The notes below the pieces were generated by a model that was not told where the DNA came from, made no database searches, and saw nothing but the letters and a program-made list of their open reading frames with translations. Below, one piece after another: positions 45,791-54,909 of a stretch of DNA of 64,000 nucleotides. Location of the stretch: contig NZ_CAMIBP010000005.1 of the NCBI RefSeq assembly GCF_946223165.1, positions 34,550 through 98,549 of the forward strand, written 5' to 3'. Source of the DNA: an uncultured Corynebacterium sp. GTDB lineage: Bacteria > Actinomycetota > Actinomycetes > Mycobacteriales > Mycobacteriaceae. Every line of letters begins with the position of its first letter. Positions within the stretch are counted from its first letter, which is position 1. The position numbers and the translations under genes are program-made.

Positions 45791-46417
45791 CTACTGCACG
45801 CCGTGAAGAATGAGCGGCTCAATGGTGCCGTCATCGAGCAGGTAGCGGATGCCCACGATGCCGAGCGTGCCGTCCTCGACCCGTGCCTGCAGGTGCGGGA
45901 TACGGGCCATGAGCTGCTTGACCGTTTCTACGGTGTTGCGGCGTTCGAAGTCATCAGTCGTGTCCTTGCCCTCGGCCTTCGCCGCCAAAGCAGCCAGGGA
46001 GACCTTTTCCACGATGGCGCGCTGGAAGCCGACCGGGATGGTGGCGTCCTTCTCCAGGAAGCCCACGGTGGCCTTCACCGCGCCGCATGACTGGTGGCCC
46101 ATGACGACGAGCAGGTTGCAGTTGAGGTCATCAACCGCGAATTGGACCGACGCCAAGACGGCTTCGTCCACGATGTGGCCGGCGTTGCGGATGATGAACG
46201 CGTCACCCAGGCCCATGTCGAAGACGAGCTCCGCCGGGACGCGGGAGTCACCGCAGGAGAAGATGGCGACCTTGGGGTCCTGCCCGGCGCGCAGGTCGGC
46301 GCGGCGATCGGCGGATGCGTGCGGGTGCTCGAGCTGGCCGCTGGCGTAGCGGGCGTTGCCGGCCTTGAGGTTTTCCCAGGTCTGTTGCGGGGTATTGGAT
46401 GCGATATCAGTTTCCAC
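45791..46417 (-). CDS. bca: Beta-carbonic anhydrase
   Basis: The 208-residue zinc enzyme hydrates CO2. Zinc ligands and the catalytic dyad are Cys55, Asp57 and Arg59 in SCGDSRVPAE, and His108 and Cys111 in GHQSCGA. The GTG at 46417 is used because the helical N-terminus (NTPQQTWENLKAGNARYASG) begins there; an upstream start would run into mutY on the other strand. It is divergent from mutY with 25 bp between starts. Corynebacteria need it at ambient CO2 for carboxylases. Confidence 0.9.
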   Translation of the reverse strand: METDIASNTPQQTWENLKAGNARYASGQLEHPHASADRRADLRAGQDPKVAIFSCGDSRVPAELVFDMGLGDAFIIRNAGHIVDEAVLASVQFAVDDLNCNLLVVMGHQSCGAVKATVGFLEKDATIPVGFQRAIVEKVSLAALAAKAEGKDTTDDFERRNTVETVKQLMARIPHLQARVEDGTLGIVGIRYLLDDGTIEPLILHGVQ

Positions 46418-46442
46418 GTCTTCAAAGCTTAAGCTACCGGGG

Positions 46443-47303
46443 ATGGATACACACAAGGTTTTGGCGTGGTTCGATGCCCACGAGAGGGATCTTCCCTGGC
46501 GCCGGCCGGGCACGACCGCGTGGGGCGTCCTGCTCAGCGAGGTCATGAGCCAGCAAACACCGGTGGCGCGCGTCGCCCCCATCTGGGAGGAATGGATGAC
46601 GCGCTGGCCCACGCCCGCGGATTTCGCTGCGGCCTCCCGCGCGGATGTCCTGCGCGCCTGGGGCTCCCTGGGCTACCCGCGCCGCGCGCTGCGCCTGTGG
46701 GAGTGCGCCCAGGCGCTGGGCACACGGCCCGTTCCGGACGATGTCGACGCGCTGCTCGCCCTCCCCGGAATCGGGGACTACACCGCTCGCGCCGTCGCGT
46801 GCTTCCATTACGGCCACAACGTCCCCGTCGTCGATACAAACGTCCGCCGCGTCGTGGCCCGCGCGGAAAACGGCCGCTTCCTCGCCCCGAACCCGTCCAA
46901 GCGGGAGCTCGACCAGGTGGCTGCCCTCCTTCCGCGTGAGAAGGGCCCGCGCTTTTCAGCGGGCCTCATGGAGCTCGGGGCGCTCTTGTGCACCGCCAAG
47001 AACCCCCTCTGCGATGACTGCCCGCTCGTCACGGAGTGCGCGTGGGTCCTCGCCGGACGGCCGGAGCCCAGCGCCGCGGAAGCCACCACGGCCAAGAAGC
47101 GCGTACAGAAGTTCGCCGGCACGGACCGCCAGGTCCGCGGCCTCATCATGGCCGTCTTGCGTAGCACTGACACACCAGTCGGGCGCGACGCCATTGACGC
47201 GGTTTGGCCGGACGCCGCGCAGCGCGCCCGCGCATTGGCGTCGCTCGTGGAGGACGGCCTCGCCGAACAAGACGAGGATGGCTTGTTTCACTTGCCCCAT
47301 TGA
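46443..47303 (+). CDS. mutY: A/G-specific adenine glycosylase
   Basis: The 286-residue base-excision enzyme removes A opposite 8-oxoG. Catalytic Glu33 is in LLSEVMSQQT, the helix-hairpin-helix is LPGIGDYTARAV with the key Asp in VVDTNVRRVV, and the 4Fe-4S ligands are in LLCTAKNPLCDDCPLVTEC. The C-terminal MutT-like domain is reduced to a short winged segment, as in other actinobacteria. No ribosome site is visible. Confidence 0.93.
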   Translation: MDTHKVLAWFDAHERDLPWRRPGTTAWGVLLSEVMSQQTPVARVAPIWEEWMTRWPTPADFAAASRADVLRAWGSLGYPRRALRLWECAQALGTRPVPDDVDALLALPGIGDYTARAVACFHYGHNVPVVDTNVRRVVARAENGRFLAPNPSKRELDQVAALLPREKGPRFSAGLMELGALLCTAKNPLCDDCPLVTECAWVLAGRPEPSAAEATTAKKRVQKFAGTDRQVRGLIMAVLRSTDTPVGRDAIDAVWPDAAQRARALASLVEDGLAEQDEDGLFHLPH

Positions 47304-47333
47304 GCCACCGCTCACAGCGGCAATCGGCGCTGT

Positions 47334-48629
47334 TTACACGCGGTGGTTGAAGTCGATGAGGTGGCCCAGCGCCCAGTCTTTATCGGTCAGCAGGCGGCCC
47401 AGGACAAGCCCTGCACTGATGGAGATGATGACCATCATGGCGGACGCCCCGTACGTCAGCGTCTCAAACATCTGCCCCTCGTTGAGGTGGTACACCGCGC
47501 GGAAGAGCGAGGCACCCGGAATCATGATGACGGAGGCCGGCACCGTCGTGGTGATGCGCGGCAGGTTGACGCGCTTCGAGGCGACGGCTCCCAGGAGGGC
47601 GATGATGACGCCGCCGACGAACGCGGCGACGTAGTCCGTGGTCCCGAGCAACAGCAGTCCCAGACGCACGATATTGGCGACGGTGCCCACGCTGGCGGCG
47701 ACGAGGATCATGCGGCGCGAGGAGTTGAAGAGGAACGCGAACCCGGCGATGCCGAGGAAGCTCGCCAGTGCCGCGTAGGCGTACCAGATCGGCTCATTCG
47801 TGGCGGGCGCCGGCGAGGGGGTGAGGTTCGTTGCCCAACTCACCATCGCCACCGTGAACGTCGCCATGGCGATAACCGTGATCGCGTACGCCAGACGCGC
47901 CATACCGGCCTCAAAATCGAAACGTGCGAAGTCGATGAGCGCGGAGAACAGCGGGAATCCGGGAATAAGGAAGAGCACCGCGGCGACGTAGCCCGAGGAA
48001 AACTCCGCGGGATCCGCTAAGCCGCTGAACGCCAATGCCTGCGTGGTCATGAAATACACGAGCGACGACGTCAGAGCCGCGGCGATGATGCCGCCGATCT
48101 GATGGACGTGGCGGTGCGCGAGCGTGTGGCGCATGAACTGGCCGCAGAAAGCCGCGACGGCCACCATGGCCACGGCGATGAAGGAAAAGTGATTGAGCAC
48201 GGCGAAGGCCGCGCAGGCCACAGCCGCCGCCGTGGAGAGGATGAGCCCGCTCCAGCGCTTCTTCACGAGCGCCTCAATGTCGTCCAGCGCCGCCGTCAGC
48301 TCCTCCGCGGTGATCCCGTATTGGATGTGGTGGTGCGTGAGGTCCTCCAGTGCCTCAATGCGGGAGGCGTCGACCGCTGGGGAATGCTGGCGCGCGACGA
48401 TGGTGCGAAACGCCGTGCCGCGGTGGAAGGTGCAGGTGATCTGCGTGACGCCGACGACGATGTCGAGTTTGTCAAAGCCCAGCGCCCTGGCCGCGCGCTT
48501 CATGCCGCGCATGACGCGGTAGCCGGACGTGCCCGCGCCCATGAGCAGCATGCCTAGGCGCAGGACGACGTCGGCTTCGACGCCCATGCGGCGGTAATCG
48601 TCGAGCGAGTCCTCGAGCGGCGAATTCAT
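47334..48629 (-). CDS. Second threonine/serine exporter-family protein (ThrE paralogue)
   Basis: The 431-residue membrane protein has the ThrE N-terminal domain (LRLGMLLMGAGTSGYRVMRGMKRAA, AFRTIVARQHSPAVDASRIEALEDL, read in parts) and about ten helices, ending near the last helix without the Pro-rich tail seen in the 25-kb paralogue. It should export threonine, serine or a related compound. It is convergent with mutY; the gap holds only a weak CCGCT-cac-AGCGG hairpin at 47308-47320. Confidence 0.82.
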   Translation of the reverse strand: MNSPLEDSLDDYRRMGVEADVVLRLGMLLMGAGTSGYRVMRGMKRAARALGFDKLDIVVGVTQITCTFHRGTAFRTIVARQHSPAVDASRIEALEDLTHHHIQYGITAEELTAALDDIEALVKKRWSGLILSTAAAVACAAFAVLNHFSFIAVAMVAVAAFCGQFMRHTLAHRHVHQIGGIIAAALTSSLVYFMTTQALAFSGLADPAEFSSGYVAAVLFLIPGFPLFSALIDFARFDFEAGMARLAYAITVIAMATFTVAMVSWATNLTPSPAPATNEPIWYAYAALASFLGIAGFAFLFNSSRRMILVAASVGTVANIVRLGLLLLGTTDYVAAFVGGVIIALLGAVASKRVNLPRITTTVPASVIMIPGASLFRAVYHLNEGQMFETLTYGASAMMVIISISAGLVLGRLLTDKDWALGHLIDFNHRV

Positions 48630-48658
48630 CTCAGGTCAGCAAGAACGGGTGACGCGGC

Positions 48659-48829
48659 TTAGCGCCAGCGGCCGCGGAAGTTGAGGCCGCCGGGCAGGTT
48701 GACCCAGACCCCGCCGCGCGAGTTGAAGGTCACCGGACCGATCTTGGTGGAGACCGAGGCGCCGGAGCCGGAGATGTTGAGGTGGCTGTTCTTGCCCAGT
48801 TTCTTTCGGGAGCGGTAAGTAAGACCCAT
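48659..48829 (-). CDS. Small DUF4236-type protein
   Basis: The 56-residue protein reads MGLTYRSRKKLGKNSHLNIS and continues with SGSGASVSTKIGPVTFNSRG and a WVNLPGGLNFRGRW end, the compact pattern of DUF4236 proteins (YRKRIKLGKG..LNVSKSG.S.S...G). It is basic and likely a small beta protein; function unknown. It lies 29 bp upstream of the ThrE paralogue on the same strand and may share its transcript. Confidence 0.75.
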   Translation of the reverse strand: MGLTYRSRKKLGKNSHLNISGSGASVSTKIGPVTFNSRGGVWVNLPGGLNFRGRWR

Positions 48830-48943
48830 AGGGCCATAGTCTAGACCAGTTGACGCGCGCTACGCCCGCCTCGTGACCCGACTGGAAGTAGCCACAGAGG
48901 AGTCTCGCCCCACACTGCGGCCGCCACGGCGGCATCGGCAGCC

Positions 48944-49426
48944 GTGCTGACCGCAACGCTCAGCACCGCCGTCCTGCCCACCGCCGCCGCCTACCCCGTG
49001 GTGAAGGAAGACGGCACCTTCGCCGAGGGGTTCCACAGTGCGCATTACCTCCCCGTCACGCGCGAGCGCGTTGGCATGCATAGCGACGCCTTCGTCAAGT
49101 GCAAGGACGGCAAGTCGACCTTAAGCATCTACGCCGACCGTGACCATCCGTACCGAAATGCCTTCGAGCAGATCTCGAGCGATGGATTCCTGATGCCTCT
49201 CCAACACCGCCTCGAATTCTCCTGGCAGAACGTGGACGCCGGAACGTCCGACACGGTGGTCACGACAGGCGCTGACTACCAACTCGAGCACCACTACGTC
49301 GACGTCGGCCAGGGCCACGTGTTGGTCACCGTTCGCCACCATACGTCGCTCGCGGGGCTGAATTTTCCGGGCTCAACCTCGTCGACCATCACGCACGACT
49401 GGGACCTCATCATGCCACGGTGTTAG
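48944..49426 (+). CDS. Secreted protein of unknown function, start uncertain
   Basis: The frame gives about 160 residues from a GTG at 48944, with a signal-like start (LTATLSTAVLPTAAA before YPVV) and a beta-rich mature part with two cysteines and His pairs (EHHYVDV, RHHTSLAG). The same frame is open back to 48854 and encodes SSHRGVSPHTAAATAASAAV, which looks like the natural beginning of the signal peptide but has no start codon. Either the start was lost by mutation or a non-canonical one is used. A terminator follows. Confidence 0.55.
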   Translation: MLTATLSTAVLPTAAAYPVVKEDGTFAEGFHSAHYLPVTRERVGMHSDAFVKCKDGKSTLSIYADRDHPYRNAFEQISSDGFLMPLQHRLEFSWQNVDAGTSDTVVTTGADYQLEHHYVDVGQGHVLVTVRHHTSLAGLNFPGSTSSTITHDWDLIMPRC

Positions 49427-49444
49427 GACGTCGGCCCGGTACAT

Positions 49445-49502
49445 GCGAAAGCCCCGGCGCTTCCCTGCTGTGTGTCATCAATGGAAAGCACCGGGGCTTC
49501 GC
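49445..49502. terminator. Bidirectional terminator
   Basis: GCGAA.GCCCCGG..CTTCC pairs with GGAA.G..CCGGGGCTTCGC around a 17-nt loop, between the convergent secreted-protein gene and clpC. Confidence 0.75.
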
Positions 49503-49520
49503 GGTGCGTAGCGCTAAGGC

Positions 49521-52268
49521 TTAGAGGGCCTGGCCGGCGCCGGCAGTCGGCGGGTTATCATCACCGTCGGAGTGTCCCTCGCCGAAGCCCGGGTCCTCGG
49601 GCAGCGTGTCGGCGGAGACGGTCTCCGGGCCGGTTATATCGGAGTCGATCTCGGCGGCGAGCTCCTCATCGGCCTCGCGCACAGCGACGTCCTCCTCCGT
49701 GAAGGTACCCTCCGGCAGCGGCTTCGGGTGCGGGGTGAAGGTGAACGTCGCGGACGTGTTGTCCTTGGACTCGCCGTCCCAACCTTCCACATCGACCGTG
49801 ATGAGGTCGCCGGCACCGATCTCGCCGAAGAGGATCTTCTCCGAGAGCTGATCCTCGATCTCGCGCTGGATGGTGCGGCGCAGCGGGCGGGCGCCGAGGA
49901 CCGGGTCGAAGCCGCGCTGGGCCAGGAGATCCTTGGCCTTCTGCGTCAGCTCGATGCCCATGTCGCGCTCGGCCAGCTGCTTCTCGACACGGCCGATGAG
50001 CAGCTCCACCATCTCCACGATCTGCTCCTGAGTGAGCTGGTGGAAGACAACGATCTCATCGATACGGTTGAGGAACTCGGGGCGGAAGTGCTTCTTCAGC
50101 TCGTCGTTGACCTTGTTCTTCATGCGCTCGTACTGGGCATCGGTATCCGTGGCGGTCGAGCCGCTGAAGCCGAGCCCGACGGCCTTCGAGATGTCCTGGG
50201 TGCCCAGGTTCGAGGTGAAGATGAGCACTGTGTTCTTGAAATCCACCACGCGGCCCTGGCCGTCGGTGAGGCGGCCGTCCTCGAGCACCTGCAGGAGGGT
50301 GTTGTAAATCTCCTTGTGAGCCTTCTCAATCTCATCGAAGAGGACGACGGAGAACGGCTTGCGGCGCACCTTCTCCGTGAGCTGACCGCCTTCCTCGTAG
50401 CCGACGTATCCCGGAGGGGCACCGAAGAGACGGGAAGCGGTGAAGCGGTCGTGGAACTCGCCCATGTCGATCTGGATGAGATCATCATCCGAGCCGAACA
50501 GGAAGTTAGCCAGCGACTTGGACAGCTCCGTCTTACCCACGCCGGACGGGCCGGCGAAGATGAAGGAGCCGGAAGGGCGGCGCGGGTCCTTGAGGCCCGC
50601 ACGGGTGCGACGGATGGCGCGGGAGACAGCCTTGACGGCTTCCTCCTGGCCAATGATGCGCTTGTGCAGCTCCTCTTCCATGTTGAGCAGGCGAGAGGAC
50701 TCCTTCTCCGTGAGCTTGAGCACCGGGATGCCGGTCCAGTTGGCCAGGACCTCGGCAATCTGATCCTCGCCCACCTCGGCGATGTCCTGCAGGTCGCCGG
50801 AGCGCCACTGCTTTTCCTTCTCCGCGCGCTCCTCGCCCAGCTGGCGCTCCTTGTCGCGCAGGCCGGCGGCCTTCTCGAAGTCCTGGGCGTCGATGGCGGC
50901 TTCCTTCTCCTTGCGGACCTCGGCGATGCGGTCGTCGACCTCGCGCAGGCCCTCCGGAGCGGTCATGCGCTTGATGCGCATACGGGCGCCGGCCTCATCG
51001 AGGAGGTCGACGGCCTTGTCCGGCAGGAAGCGGTCATTGATGTAGCGATCCGACAGGCTGGCCGCCGCCTTCAGGGCGTCGTCCGTGTAGGAGACGCGGT
51101 GGTGCGCCTCGTACTTATCGCGCAGGCCCTTGAGGATGAGAATGGTGTCATCGAGCGAGGGCTCGTCCACCTTCACCGGCTGGAAGCGGCGCTCCAGAGC
51201 GGCGTCCTTCTCAATGTGCTTGCGGTACTCATCCAGCGTGGTTGCACCAATGGTCTGCAGCTCGCCGCGGGCCAGCTTCGGCTTGAGCAGGGAGGCCGCG
51301 TCAATGGCGCCCTCGGCCGCGCCCGCGCCGACAAGGGTGTGAATCTCATCGATGAACAGGATGATGTCACCGCGCTGGTTAATCTCCTTGAGCACCTTCT
51401 TCAGGCGCTCCTCGAAGTCACCGCGGTAGCGGGAACCGGCCACCAGGGAGCCTAGGTCGAGCGAGTACAGCTGCTTATCGCGCAGGGTCTCCGGAACCTT
51501 GCCGTTGACAATGTCGAGCGCCAGGCCCTCGACGACGGCGGTCTTACCCACGCCCGGCTCACCGATGAGGACCGGGTTGTTCTTCGTGCGGCGGGAGAGC
51601 ACCTGCATGATGCGCTCGATCTCCTTGTCACGACCCACGACCGGATCCAGCTTGCCCTCGCGGGCGGCCTGGGTCAGGTTGCGGCCGAACTGGTCCAGCA
51701 CGAGCGAGTTCGAACGATCGCCGCCGTTGCCGCCCTGGCGGCCACCGCCGCCGTTGCCGCCCTGCGTGGCGCCCGCACCCACGGGGCCGTTGCCACCGGC
51801 CTGGCCGCCTTCGCCCTCACCCTGGTTACCCTCATAACCGGAAAGAAGCTGAATAACCTGCTGGCGCACACGCGGCAGATCGGCGCCCAGCTTAGTAAGC
51901 ACCTGAGCCGCGACGCCCTCACCCTCGCGAATGAGGCCGAGAAGCAGGAACTCAGTACCGATGTACTTGTGCCCCATCTGCAGGCCCTCGCGCAGCGAGA
52001 GCTCCAGCACCTTCTTGGCGCGCGGGGTAAACGGGATGTGGCCGGTCACCGGCTGCGTGCCGTGGCCAATAATCTCCTCAACCTCGCGTCGCACGTCCTC
52101 GAGCGAGATCCCCATCGACTCCAGCGCCTTGGCAGCGACACCCTCACCCTCGCGGACGAGGCCGAGCAGGATGTGCTCGGTGCCGATGTAGTTGTGGTTA
52201 AGCATGCGTGCTTCCTCCTGCGCCAAGACGATGACGCGGCGGGCACGGTCGGTAAACCTCTCAAACAT
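49521..52268 (-). CDS. clpC: ATP-dependent Clp protease ATPase subunit ClpC
   Basis: The 915-residue unfoldase feeds proteins to ClpP. It has two Clp_N repeats (residues 1-145), a Gly/Asn-rich linker (about 147-185), AAA module 1 (GEPGVGKTAVVEG), the UVR motif in the middle domain (EKEAAIDAQDFEKAAGLRDKE), AAA module 2 (GPSGVGKTELSKSL) and a C-terminal acidic tail. The ATG at 52268 gives the conserved MFERFTDRARR; AAGAGG lies 8 bp before it. A ClgR-type box is 123 bp upstream. The Gly-rich linker after Clp_N is longer than in M. tuberculosis ClpC1 as I recall. Confidence 0.96.
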   Translation of the reverse strand: MFERFTDRARRVIVLAQEEARMLNHNYIGTEHILLGLVREGEGVAAKALESMGISLEDVRREVEEIIGHGTQPVTGHIPFTPRAKKVLELSLREGLQMGHKYIGTEFLLLGLIREGEGVAAQVLTKLGADLPRVRQQVIQLLSGYEGNQGEGEGGQAGGNGPVGAGATQGGNGGGGRQGGNGGDRSNSLVLDQFGRNLTQAAREGKLDPVVGRDKEIERIMQVLSRRTKNNPVLIGEPGVGKTAVVEGLALDIVNGKVPETLRDKQLYSLDLGSLVAGSRYRGDFEERLKKVLKEINQRGDIILFIDEIHTLVGAGAAEGAIDAASLLKPKLARGELQTIGATTLDEYRKHIEKDAALERRFQPVKVDEPSLDDTILILKGLRDKYEAHHRVSYTDDALKAAASLSDRYINDRFLPDKAVDLLDEAGARMRIKRMTAPEGLREVDDRIAEVRKEKEAAIDAQDFEKAAGLRDKERQLGEERAEKEKQWRSGDLQDIAEVGEDQIAEVLANWTGIPVLKLTEKESSRLLNMEEELHKRIIGQEEAVKAVSRAIRRTRAGLKDPRRPSGSFIFAGPSGVGKTELSKSLANFLFGSDDDLIQIDMGEFHDRFTASRLFGAPPGYVGYEEGGQLTEKVRRKPFSVVLFDEIEKAHKEIYNTLLQVLEDGRLTDGQGRVVDFKNTVLIFTSNLGTQDISKAVGLGFSGSTATDTDAQYERMKNKVNDELKKHFRPEFLNRIDEIVVFHQLTQEQIVEMVELLIGRVEKQLAERDMGIELTQKAKDLLAQRGFDPVLGARPLRRTIQREIEDQLSEKILFGEIGAGDLITVDVEGWDGESKDNTSATFTFTPHPKPLPEGTFTEEDVAVREADEELAAEIDSDITGPETVSADTLPEDPGFGEGHSDGDDNPPTAGAGQAL

Positions 52269-52390
52269 GTACCTAAACCTCTTTCGCTCAATAATGTCTT
52301 TCGCCCACTCTAACGCCCCGACCCGCCGCCGCATTCGCGGTCTGCGCGACCCACGCGCAGGTTTTAGATATCTACGCAGGTCAGACAGGT

Positions 52391-52408
52391 GTACGCCGGT
52401 AGCGAACA
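52391..52408 (-). promoter_or_regulatory. ClgR-type operator upstream of clpC
   Basis: Read on the minus strand TGTTCGCTACCGGCGTAC fits the C. glutamicum ClgR consensus WNNWCGCYNANRGCGWWS at all but one position. ClgR activates clpC and clpP operons in this genus, so this is probably the clpC activator site. Confidence 0.65.
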
Positions 52409-52437
52409 GGGAAAATGTTCCCCTCACATACCCCGGT

Positions 52438-52846
52438 ATGACCCCGCCCATCACCAGCGTTGCCCTCCCCTGCGAGCCCTGCCCGCGCTCCGGATAGTCG
52501 GTGATGAACCCCTTTCGCAGGCCGGCTCGTCCGAGGACACCCTGGGACCCGCGCTGACCCTCCCGCTGGGCACGCTCGTCGAACTCTCCGGCGGCCAGAT
52601 GCCGCAGGAGGCCGTCGATCAGCTGGTCTTGGCCGCCAACGGCGGAGTCATGCCCGAGAAACCCGCGGCCGAGGAGATCCCTTCGTCCCAGCGCTTTGCC
52701 GGCCGCACCGTTATTGTGACGGGCGCGGCGGGCGGCATCGGCAAGGCCGTGGCGGCCCTGCTGGCCACCGAGGGCGCACGCGTCGTCGCCACCGACGTCA
52801 ACGGCGCCGTCCTCACACCGTCGATGGGGGCTGGGCGGCCGTCTAG
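52438..52846 (+). pseudogene. Short-chain dehydrogenase remnant with frameshift and internal deletion
   Basis: The ATG at 52438 starts MTPPITSVALPCEPCPRSG and stops. The homologous continuation IVGDEPLSQAGSSED begins one frame over near 52492 and runs to a Rossmann start (FAGRTVIVTGAAGGIGKAV, RVVATDVNG). At 52817 in a third frame TVDGGWAAV and a TAG at 52844-52846 give the typical SDR C-terminus. About 150-200 residues, including the catalytic Tyr-Lys part, are missing between 52810 and 52817. It is thus a non-functional scar, directly left of the 69-bp insertion-like element. Confidence 0.75.
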
Positions 52847-52863
52847 CAACCGCCGCATCTGCG

Positions 52864-52932
52864 TTAGGTGATGTCTTTGTCTCTCAGATCGCCCGAAAAA
52901 GGACCCGTTTGAAAGAGAAAGGCATCACCTAA
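52864..52932. mobile_element. 69-bp insertion-sequence scar or MITE-like element
   Basis: The ends are imperfect inverted repeats about 22 bp long (TTAGGTGATGTCTTTGTCTC at the left, complement of the right end TTAGGTGATGCCTTTCTCTT). GCG flanks both sides (52861-52863 and 52933-52935), a possible 3-bp target duplication. No transposase is inside. It sits between the deleted SDR gene and the MFS gene, and could have helped cause the deletion. The IS family cannot be named from this alone. Confidence 0.65.
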
Positions 52933-52951
52933 GCGGTGAACGAGCCGGTGC

Positions 52952-54409
52952 CTAATGTGCCGGCGCTGCGTCGACGCGCTTGATAAGCGGCGACATCACC
53001 ACGGCGACGAGGACCGCCACGCCCGCAAACAAGAACGCCCAGTGCACGCCATGCGCGGTCGCGGCCGGCACCGACTGTCCAGCTGCGACGGCCGACTCAG
53101 TGCCGCGGGTGAGGAACACCACGAGGATGGCCGTGCCGGCAGCACCCGCCAACTGCTGGAACGTGTTCATGATCGCCGAGCCGTGGCCGTAGAGGTCTCC
53201 CGGCAGGGAACCGAGAGCCGTGGTCATGAGCGGGGTCATGAGAAGGCCCATGCCCAGCGACATCACCACGTGGATGGCGATGACCACCCACACGGCGCTG
53301 TCCTCACCCAGCATGGAAAACGCCCACATGGATGCCGCCATGAGGACAACACCCGGGATAAGCAGGGGACGCGGGCCGTAGTAGTCGTAGAGACGGCCGA
53401 TAAACGGGGAGATAAGGCCCTGCAGCAGGCCACCCGGCATGACGACGAGACCCGTGATGGCCGCGGTGACCGCGAGCGAGGTCTGCAGGTAGATGGGCAG
53501 GACGGTCACGGTGCCCAGCATGAGACCGAAGGCCAGCAGCATGAGAACGACGCTGAGCGTGTAATTGCGCACGCCGAAGGGGCGCAGATCCATGAGCGCC
53601 CGGTTCTCCGCGGCCAGGGAACGCTGACGCAGAATGAAGGCCACGAGAGCGATGACGCCAACGACGGTGATGATGCTCTCCGTGGTGCCCTCGCCAGACA
53701 GCATGGCGTTGATGGACGACAGGCCGTAGACCAAGCCGCCGAAGCCTAAGACCGACAGGATCACGGAGGGCACGTCCAGCGGGATGGTGCGGGACTCACC
53801 CACATTGGGCAGCTTGAACAGTCCGAAGACGATGACGAGCAGCAGCAACGGCACCATGAGCCAGAAGTTGTAGTGCCACGTCAGCGAGTTAAGAATGAAA
53901 CCACCCACCGTCGGGCCCAACGCCGGGGCAACGGAGATGACGATGGAGATAACGCCCATGACGGCGCCGCGGCGCTGCGGCGGAACGAGCGTCATCGTCA
54001 CGGTCATGAGCAATGGCATCATGAGGGCCGTTCCGGCCGCCTGGACGATGCGGCCGCTCAGCAGGAGCGGGAAGACCGGCGCGAGGGCGGCGATGATGGT
54101 GCCGGCAAGAAAGAGTACCGTGCCGGTGAGGAAGATCTGGCGGGTCGTCAGCCGCTCAAGAAGAAAACCCGTCGTGGGGATCACCACCGCCATGGTGAGC
54201 ATGAAACCCGTGGTCATCCACTGCGCCGTCGTGGCGGGAATCCCGAAGTCGGCCATGATGGCGGGCAGCGCGACTGACAACGAGGTCTCGTTGAGCAACA
54301 TGATCATCGCGCCGAGCACGAGCACCGCGAGCGTCATGGTGGTATCGGCACTGAGCTTGCCGCCCGCAGGCTGGGCAGCGGAATGGGAATCGGGGTGGTG
54401 ATTTTCCAT
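52952..54409 (-). CDS. MFS multidrug efflux transporter, DHA2 family
   Basis: The 485-residue membrane protein has about 14 helices. Motifs are LNETSLSVALPAIMADF in helix 1, TTGFLLERLTTRQIFLTG (motif A position) and APALGPTVGGFILNSLTWHYNFWL (motif C). It resembles LmrB/Cmr-type drug exporters. A His-rich N-terminus (ENHHPDSHSAAQ) precedes helix 1. No regulator is adjacent. It is distinct from the TetR-controlled pump at 22.9 kb. Confidence 0.88.
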   Translation of the reverse strand: MENHHPDSHSAAQPAGGKLSADTTMTLAVLVLGAMIMLLNETSLSVALPAIMADFGIPATTAQWMTTGFMLTMAVVIPTTGFLLERLTTRQIFLTGTVLFLAGTIIAALAPVFPLLLSGRIVQAAGTALMMPLLMTVTMTLVPPQRRGAVMGVISIVISVAPALGPTVGGFILNSLTWHYNFWLMVPLLLLVIVFGLFKLPNVGESRTIPLDVPSVILSVLGFGGLVYGLSSINAMLSGEGTTESIITVVGVIALVAFILRQRSLAAENRALMDLRPFGVRNYTLSVVLMLLAFGLMLGTVTVLPIYLQTSLAVTAAITGLVVMPGGLLQGLISPFIGRLYDYYGPRPLLIPGVVLMAASMWAFSMLGEDSAVWVVIAIHVVMSLGMGLLMTPLMTTALGSLPGDLYGHGSAIMNTFQQLAGAAGTAILVVFLTRGTESAVAAGQSVPAATAHGVHWAFLFAGVAVLVAVVMSPLIKRVDAAPAH

Positions 54410-54909
54410 GAAGTAGGACTGCTTTCTCAGCTTAAAACGTGCGTGCGCGGCGCGAAGAATGGGCGTACCGCACGCTGGGGCCCGGCTATTCTAGGAAAAA
54501 GTGGTGGGCGCCCGTAAGCCACGCCACTGCCGATGTGAGCAATCCCACCCACACCCCGTTCAGTGAGCTCTCGCCAACCATCCCACTCCACTGCGCGTCC
54601 ACTGTAACGCCTATGTACCCCCGTGCGAATGGACTAGAGAGCAGCTCCCCTAGGGCCGTGCACTCCCTACTAAACACATGCGTCGTCTCTTACTCCCGCT
54701 CGCGTCATTGAGTCTCCTCGCGCGCCTGCGTTCCTCCTCGGCCGCCACCGAACCGCTATTCGACCTCGGCCGATACAGAGCCCGCCCCCACCCCGCTGCC
54801 CTGCGCCCGCCGGTGCGCAGCCTGCACAGTAACCCCGTCCGGTAGTTTTTCTCGAGCGTTTTACGTACACTCGTTGTCGATTCGTTTTTCTCTCAAGGTG
54901 GCCAGCAGC
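54410..54909. other. 500-bp region without a confident gene
   Basis: The left part must hold the promoter of the minus-strand MFS gene. A 55-codon plus-strand frame at 54678-54845 starts MRRLLLPLASLSLLARL, like a signal peptide, but the rest is Arg/Pro-rich and looks non-coding. AAGGTGG just before 54910 is the ribosome site of the CAP-domain gene. I see no RNA gene or repeat. Confidence 0.5.

Noticed and set aside
54678..54845. 55-codon plus-strand frame with signal-like start
   Set aside because: The sequence after the hydrophobic start is Arg/Pro-rich with no domain, and no ribosome site is visible; not called as a gene.
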